In this document: in pieces, positions 57,257-64,000 of the stretch
Layout: each line of letters begins with the position of its first letter
Numbering within the stretch: the stretch's first letter is position 1
Source of the DNA: Sorghum bicolor
Taxonomy: Eukaryota > Streptophyta > Magnoliopsida > Poales > Poaceae
Assembly: GCF_000003195.3 (NCBI RefSeq)
Contig: NC_012873.2
Coordinates: 4,115,894-4,179,893 of the forward strand
Length of the DNA: 64,000 nucleotides
Direction: 5' to 3'
Translations under genes and position numbers: made by a program
The notes under the pieces: generated by a model
Databases searched by the model: none
Seen by the model: the letters and a program-made list of their open reading frames with translations, nothing else
What the model was told of the DNA's origin: nothing

Positions 57257-58487
57257 TACATAATATATGGAGAGAGAGAAATGGGCACGTCGCAATTGAG
57301 TGTGGCCTTCTTTTCAATATCTTTTTGACTGATGCACGCACATGGATCTCTCCCAATTCAATTCAATTCACTTTAGTCGCTGTCACGCTTTATTTCACAA
57401 ATCCAATTCGCAATTTCGCTCATCGTGACACATGCGCCAATTCGATTTCGACCGGAATCCTTATAGTATATAGGGCATCCCACCTTCAAATACCAAATTA
57501 TCACGCTCGCTTTAACGTCGTATCGTACGTTGCCATCGACCAAGTCAAATCAAAGTAACGCTCTTAGCGCCAGGTTGAAAGCAACTGCCGCCGATGCAAA
57601 AGAATGGAAAACCCTTTTTTTTTCCCTATGCGCCAATTATCAAATATATAAAAAATATACTAATATTTGTAATATCTAATTAGTATGTTTAGAATAAATA
57701 AAACATACATGTTTATTTATATAAATCTATTCACATGTACTAATTTTATAAATCTAATTAAACTTGATATATTATTAATTGCCTCCGAAAACAAGATTTA
57801 CCATATGAATACACCCACACATCCTAGTTCTATGAGCACATCTAAAGGATCGAGTTGAATCGATAAGTCTTGATACTACAATTATGATAAGTGCCTCAGG
57901 CGCATCAACTGCATGAGCATATACTTACCTCTATGGAAAACACACATATCCTATTCAAGTGAGCACACACGAAGAAAAGTTGAGTTGGACTGATAAAACC
58001 TTAAGATTGATGAAGCAACTGTAAACGTCTCGTTATCGACGAACACATCGTCTATCAATATCATTAAAAGAATTTAATCGCTAAATTTTAAAATAATTAA
58101 ATCTATAAAAATACAAGTACACGTGCAAGATTGAAAATTTGAATCGAATGGATACGTACGCTATAGAAGACCTACACGCTCAATTTGCGTGCTCAAAGTA
58201 TGTATAATGCTAGCTGAAACCTCCCCCTCGATTGATAGGGATGACTTCCGGATAAGAATTGGCCATCTATAGATAACGATGATGTATGTGCATCATCAGC
58301 ATTGTGATGGCATAAACCACTGCGCGCGCATTTTACACTGATGTGCACATGTATAGTACTATACCACGTGAAAGCGACGGTAAGGATTAATACGAGTGGT
58401 TACGGTCACGGAAGGTACTATACATACAGAATTATGTATAATTAAGGATCATAGACCAATCTAATTAGAAACTAGACGTTTTTTTTA
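57257..58487. other. AT-rich spacer without a supported gene
   Basis: Short frames only; no repeat with clear ends. Confidence 0.4.
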
Positions 58488-58846
58488 GAGCATCTCCAAC
58501 AACTTGGTAAAATTCACTTGTCAAATCTTGAGTTATAACAAGTTGCTAATTTGTTTAGCAAAAGAAAAAAGGATGTGTCTCCAATAAGTTGCTATTCTCA
58601 CTTGGTAAAAATAGAGGATGATAGATGAGACCCGATCACTTGGTAAAAGAATATGTGTCTCCAACAAGTTGCGCTCGGGATAGCAACTTGGGATAGCAAC
58701 TTGACAAATCTCGGCAGTAGAAACCTCTGGATAGCAACTTGGGAAATTTAGCAAGTTGAGATAAGAAGTTGTTGGAGGAGGATTTTTATGCTTTTAGCAA
58801 ATTTGGTAGGATAGCATGTTGAAATACCAAGTTGTTGGAGATGCTC
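58488..58846. mobile_element. Tourist-like MITE with GAGCATCTCCAAC ends
   Basis: GAGCATCTCCAACAACTTGG at the left is the inverse of CCAAGTTGTTGGAGATGCTC at the right: a perfect 20-bp inverted repeat. TTA flanks both ends (58485-58487 and 58847-58849). The interior repeats AACTTGGTA / GATAGCAACTTG several times, so the element may form long hairpins. Confidence 0.9.
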
Positions 58847-59979
58847 TTAGCATGAAGAAAATAAGCACCTAAATACCAGTTGACACAACCAGAAACTCCA
58901 ACTTCCCCTGATGATGTGGGGTTAACTCATAGTATTTTAGCATTCAAAATTTAGTATAAACTTTCCCTACCAAATGCCTCCTAGTGAAATTCTCATGTGC
59001 TATGACTAGTGATAGTATTTTATTACTACTTAAAAACATTAGCAGAACTCCACCATTTTGGTAGTGTGTGAAGAAACTTGAACCTATATAGTTACATAGC
59101 TCACATCACTATATATTGTTGGCTTTCACTACCTAGGAACACCTATTTTCTCACACTATTTCGTCAATTTTAAAGATTTATCGGCTTAGCCTTCGAAAGT
59201 TTGAAGATGTTCATAGAGATAGAGATTTGTATACGTGTGTTCATAGGAGCGAGTGTGTATGCGTTGTTTGTGTCCCTCTGATTTTCTAAAGAATGTCGTT
59301 TTGATATTGTCTTAAGTCAAACATTTTAAACTTTGACTATAAATAAATTCTTTTGGGTTGAGTTTGAAGTTATAAAAGTGATGCAAGTAGATTCATCTCG
59401 AATATAATGTAGTTTCATAAAAGTATAAGTTGACTATATTTTATAAATACCTTATAGCAAAAAGTAATGGTTTCAAATTTATTTAATTAAGAAAGCTGAT
59501 GGAGCATGTAATTCTAAGAAAAAAATTAAAGAAGTGTTTTTGTGCGTGGTATGACATGGCATGCATGCATGACATTGGGTCATATATCATTCTCTTCAAC
59601 GACATATGCACGCATCAATTGAAAGCAACAACTAACTCTGGCATGGGGAGACATTGATTCCCTCCTAATCATCACCATTTCCCCTCCTCTTAATTATGGG
59701 ATCTTGACAACAACAACAACTCTTGTTGATCTGAGGTAAATTACGCTCAAAATATATACCAAACTACTCAAAAATGTTTGTTCAGTTAACGAATAATACT
59801 CCCATTATAGGATTATAAAATGAATCCATATATATACTCGATCATGTATGCCTTTGTGTCAATCGATATGGCCAAGTGACATGTCTTATTTTGGTGTTAT
59901 CCTTATCAGATATCGGATATGCATGCATGCACTTGCCGCGCTAGTAACTAAAAAATTGGTCCTTGTGATTATCCGCTAA
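58847..59979. other. Spacer with a Stowaway-like fragment
   Basis: 59280-59460 resembles a Stowaway/Mariner-derived arm (GTCAAACATTTTAAACTTTG, then AAAAGTATAAGTTGACT). No gene supported. Confidence 0.4.
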
Positions 59980-60216
59980 GGCCTTGTTTAGTTCCGAAAA
60001 AATTTCGGATTTCGCTACCGTAGCACTTTCGTTTTTATTTGACAAATATTGTCTAATCATGAACGGATCAAAAGATTCGTCTCGCGATTTACAGACAAAC
60101 TGTGTAATTAGTTTTTATTTTCGTCTATATTTAATGTTTCATGCATGTGCCGCAAGATTCGATGTGACGGGAAATCTTGAAAACTTTTTGGATTTCGGGA
60201 TGAACTAAACAAGGCC
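59980..60216. mobile_element. Tourist-like MITE, family B copy 8 (TAA duplication)
   Basis: GGCCTTGTTTAGTTCC to GAACTAAACAAGGCC with all interior landmarks; flanked by TAA on both sides. Confidence 0.9.
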
Positions 60217-60403
60217 TAAGTAATCAACTGCCTCGGCTATGACATGGAGGTCGCCTCCCAAACCATCATCTTGCTAGCCAGGGGTAGTACTATACCTAGC
60301 TTTAGCCTTTAGGTCTCCTATCACTCTATACTAGTGTATATAATTATATAATATTGGAATATATATGCATGTGCAAGTGCATCAGCGCATGTAGTTAAAG
60401 ATG

Positions 60404-60552
60404 CAGTGGCGAAGTCACGTGTTAATTAGGGGATGTAAATGTATCTTAAAAATTATAAAACAGTGATTAGATCCAAAATTTCACCATATATATATTCCCT
60501 ACGAAAGATGTCTATATACTCACAAGCCTCCAATTTACTTAGTTCGCCACTG
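60404..60552. mobile_element. hAT MITE with CAGTGGCG ends
   Basis: 149 bp; left CAGTGGCGAAGTCA, right TTAGTTCGCCACTG. Perfect 8-bp target repeats TAAAGATG at 60396-60403 and 60553-60560. Same family as the nested element at 26454-26617. Confidence 0.9.
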
Positions 60553-60721
60553 TAAAGATGTGAGAGTGACCAGGAGTATATATATGTATTCCTTGTGGTC
60601 AAGATCTAGTGTACTCCCTAATCTTGTACTGCTAGTCTCGGCCCCACCTACAAGGTAGCTAGCTACTCCGTACCTTGGCATCCGGCATCCCTAGGGTTAA
60701 TTGACATTATGTGAAGTATTG

Positions 60722-62032
60722 GGACTGAGATTCAGTGACTTTGCTCAATAAAGTTACGTTGTAACTTTCTCTCCATCTCAACCGTCTAAATCAGATCTAA
60801 AAGTTGTCCTTCCTCTCAGTTCATGGGACCATCTGTCAGTGACTTGTTGGCTTTCATCCCATTAAGTTTTCTTCACTCCGCTCCATTCACCCATGCGGCG
60901 ACACTCTCCCGTAATGTGCGGCGCTCCATGGGCAAGGACGGCGCGATGGTGACCAAGAGAGCGTGTGCGGCCAGAACAGACGGTGGTGCGGCAAGCTGGC
61001 TGCTAGTGTTGCGAGCATGCATGTGTGACCGAGGCGGAGGGTGGCGCGACAACTGAGCGGCCAGCATGGAGAGTGATGTGGCAAGCTGCCTCCTAGCACT
61101 GCGACTGTGCATGGCCAAGACGAAGGGCGGCACGACAAGCGCTTGCGCACAGAGCGACGCGGCGAGCTTGGCGAGCGTGTGCAGAGGGCAGCGCGGGAGC
61201 TCTTGACCTGTGCGACAGCGATGCGAGGCCGGCGTGGAGGGCGACACAGCGAGCTCGCGGTGGAGGCATCCTGAGGGAGATTGGGCGCGCCATCTGCCAT
61301 GACAGTCTACACGGGCGACGCCACGGAGATGGCGTGCGCGAGGACGACGAACGGGAGCCGAGGAAGTCTTCGCGAGCGCGGCAGCTGCTTGGGCTCGTCC
61401 TCAGCCCGATGGCTCGCTAGGGTCTTGTAAATGGACATGATCATTAAGTGGAAGAGCGCGACGCCAGTGAGTATGACGCATACGATGACGGCGGGGTCGA
61501 TTGGTGGCGGTGAGTGATTTGGAATGCAGCGCAACTCCCATGACGAGGTAGAGTCCGATGAAAGGGGCAAGTAGAGATTTCGATACAGAGACATCAGGCG
61601 TTGTTCCGGCTTTCGTGGTGCGGCGGAGCAGCAGCCCTGGTCCCTTGGCAGCTCGGCCATGTGCGACAGAAAGTTGAGCGAGAGAAGATGACGCGGAAGA
61701 CGGCAGCAGCGGCAGCAGCAAGCTGCTCCGCATGCAGCAGCATGCCGGTGCCGATGCAGAGTGCGAGAAAGAGGATGAGGGAGCGTCGGAGCGGAGATCT
61801 CGGCCCGGAGCCGACCGGTGCTTCTCCAGCTGCATTAGTTCACGGTTAGGAGAACTCCGGCTGGCTCCGCCTCCATGGACTCCTAGCTGCCAAATTTCCT
61901 TTGTCAAAAAACAGAGATACCGTACCTTGATTGGTTGCAAGCATTGTGACCGTTGGATCTCTCTTGAATGGTGGATGTATATGGGAAAGTTACGTTGTAA
62001 CTTTCTTGAGCAACGTTACTGAATCCGCGTCC
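60722..62032. mobile_element. Pack-MULE-like element, 1,311 bp
   Basis: Flanked by perfect 9-bp direct repeats GAAGTATTG at 60713-60721 and 62033-62041. The ends are inverted over about 50 bp: GGACTGAGATTCAGT then TTGCTCAATAAAGTTAC at the left, GGACGCGGATTCAGT then TTGCTCAAGAAAGTTAC read from the right. A 9-bp duplication with long inverted repeats is the Mutator pattern. There is no transposase; the interior is GC-rich and coding-like on the minus strand (for example residues around VIVCVILTGVALFHLMIMS, a membrane-helix-like stretch, at about 61440-61500), unlike the AT-rich surroundings, so it probably carries captured gene pieces. No intact gene is claimed. Confidence 0.8.
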
Positions 62033-62041
62033 GAAGTATTG

Positions 62042-64000
62042 GTGGGTTGGGTTGGTTAGGTCAATGGATAGGGTAGATGGACCCTCTTTGTTCAGGGTAT
62101 ATGTATTGGCTTAAAAGACATGATTGAAAGTACTATATGTTGATTTATTATAAGAGAAAAAACACTGCTAAATTGCGACAGATTGTGTAGGGGATAAGGT
62201 CAAGCGAACACACTCAAGCAATTAGCATATATATGGGCCTTCTGCTCTTATGCATGCATAGCTTGTGCAATCATGAATCCAGCACACACCGAGACCCTAT
62301 ATATGTAGCTATTTTCTGACCATTCCTTGAGTGAACATCAATTCCGAGAGTCGAGCTTCAGTGCACTGATATTGAACAGAGATGAGTTGCAACCTGTTAC
62401 ACTTGCACTCTATCGTCTGGCTGATGTAGAAGCTGGAGCACACACAAGAATTAAGTGGAACATTCATGAAATGGTACACATCGTGCGAATTCTACTTGCC
62501 CGCGCGCCTGCATGCAGTTACCCCTGTGTTTTCCATAGTAAGGGCCTACACGCCATACACTAGCAGTAGTAAGAAGTACTCCTTTTGATTTATATAATAT
62601 ATAATCATGCATACTAATGCAAGCATATCAAGTCAATCTCCTTTTGAACTAATTCTGTGGTAAAATAGAACAGAATACATTAAAGTTTATTATCCTGCAT
62701 GGTCTTTGTCCCTGACCTACTTGGTGCACCAACAAAATAACATTAGAGTCAGCTCGCTTGCATGCTAGTAGTAGCTATTTCTGGCCATTGCTTAGCTTCA
62801 TTTATATTCCATCCTACCAGTCTACTACTGCTACCGAACAAATCAAACAAATCTCTCTTTAGTTTGTTGATTGACAGTGGGAAAGCTAATCATCGATCAT
62901 CTATATATCTATATCTACAACACCTTTGCCCTAACTCGAGGAGGAATATTAGGCCGCCGGTGCATGCAGTGCTTCTTAGTTTGGAAGCATCATTGGATGC
63001 CTTTCTTGACCGCTTTTGACACCACATACACATACGCTTAGCGCTGAGCGTTGCTGCATCACTGCAGCATGCTCCCATGAACTTGTCTTGTCATGCTCAT
63101 GCTTTTGCCGCCACATGCACCATTGATCAGCTAGAGGTAGAGGGTGGCCCCTCAGCACAGTGCAGCAGGGGCCCACTGGCCGTGCTAGGTGGCCCACTGA
63201 TTTATTGCGTGGGCTAGGACGCGATGTGGGTGCATGCAGGACGTACGACGGCACGTACGTACCATCTCTTCGTCGACGGCTATATTCAATTGTGTCACCG
63301 TGTGCTATACTACGTGCTATGTGCACATAAAACGTGTCGATCAGTTCAAATGACCCTTTCATAAGTAGCGTTCAACAGTAGACCATGCAGATTATTATGT
63401 GTCGAATTATACACACTCCAAGTATAGTGATGTGTTCTGCTAGCTACTACAATTCAAGAAGTGATGTCCTTTGTATTCTAGTCACTACAATTCAAGAATT
63501 GACAATTTAACATCATTAGTGTTTGGGGAAAAAAATACATATGCTGGGGCATCCATCCATCATTCATGCATCCAGTGAAACAACAGTTTTCTGATGCTGA
63601 AGATCAGGACCAGCTAGCAACAATGTTTTGCAGATTCTCTCTGTCCATGCAAAAGCATCACAGGTATGGGCAGTGCTCAAATTTTCCTGCAGGACGGGTG
63701 TACTATTTCTGATCGATAGATAGATGATGCACATCACATTGCAAGGTACCATCGACAAGATTTATGTAATTGGAGGCCTCATGAAGCGTTAGTTTTGACA
63801 AGAGACGCTAAAAAAAGGATAAACTCCAAAAATCCCCCAAAATATTCAGAAACATGTAATCATTAATTTGGTAGAATCTCAACACCGTGAACAATATTCC
63901 ATTCGATCAAATCTCATTTCTGAAAAAAATACCCATGGAGAGGCCCTCCAATGGATCCTCCATATTAATCTCCGTCAAAAGCGCTAAGAAAATTTCCACA
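62042..64000. other. Right-hand spacer without a supported gene
   Basis: Short open frames only, none with a domain I recognise. The frame near 62327-62563 is the longest of interest but has no support. Confidence 0.4.

Noticed and set aside
61401..61940. 179-codon minus-strand frame
   Set aside because: Inside the Pack-MULE-like element; likely captured pieces rather than a gene, though it is mentioned there.

Overview
The window is plant nuclear DNA. Genes are split by many short GT-AG introns, first exons and single-exon genes are GC-rich in the grass manner, and small transposable elements crowd the introns and spacers. A Tourist-like MITE family present in eight copies (termini GGCCTTGTTTAG / CTAAACAAGGCC) is one I associate with Andropogoneae, so a sorghum-like grass is the best guess; this is inference, not a search result.

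Layout. (1) 1-7.7 kb is TE-rich: a decayed LINE end, a small two-exon minus-strand gene with EAR-like and Jas-like motifs (1627-2140), a possible gene-capturing transposon carrying a broken LRR gene piece (about 2815-5180) that contains an hAT element and a MITE, and more MITEs. (2) 7739-31927, minus strand, is one very large gene that I could reconstruct as 39 exons keeping frame through 3,230 codons: the plant BEACH domain-containing protein B (BCHB). Its introns hold a Copia fragment, a LINE tail, hAT and Stowaway MITEs and tandem duplications. (3) 32-37.8 kb is intergenic: MITEs, a Helitron 3' end, a 166-bp tandem duplication and a two-frameshift GDSL-lipase last-exon relic. (4) 38110-41095, plus strand: an 11-exon GT31 beta-1,3-galactosyltransferase. 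(5) 42203-42523: a small 106-residue protein. (6) 43870-44859: an intronless type I (M-alpha) MADS-box gene. (7) 45211-46665: an intronless PPR (PLS/E class) gene whose last codons have been replaced by a solo LTR, itself split by a second solo LTR. (8) 48194-49161: a broken partial copy of the OTU gene; 52391-55300: the intact OTU2/YOD1-like deubiquitinase with a GC-AG intron and a foreign antisense last exon inside an intron. (9) 55.3-64 kb: no convincing gene; several MITEs and a 1.3-kb Pack-MULE-like element with long terminal inverted repeats and a perfect 9-bp target duplication.

The genes act independently (membrane trafficking, arabinogalactan-type glycosylation, transcription, organelle RNA processing, ubiquitin removal); nothing here looks like an operon or co-regulated cluster. 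I do not see a new multi-gene system. The most interesting signals are how transposons have rewritten genes: an LTR supplying a PPR protein's C-terminus and stop, nested insertions dated by their target duplications, and gene-capturing elements.
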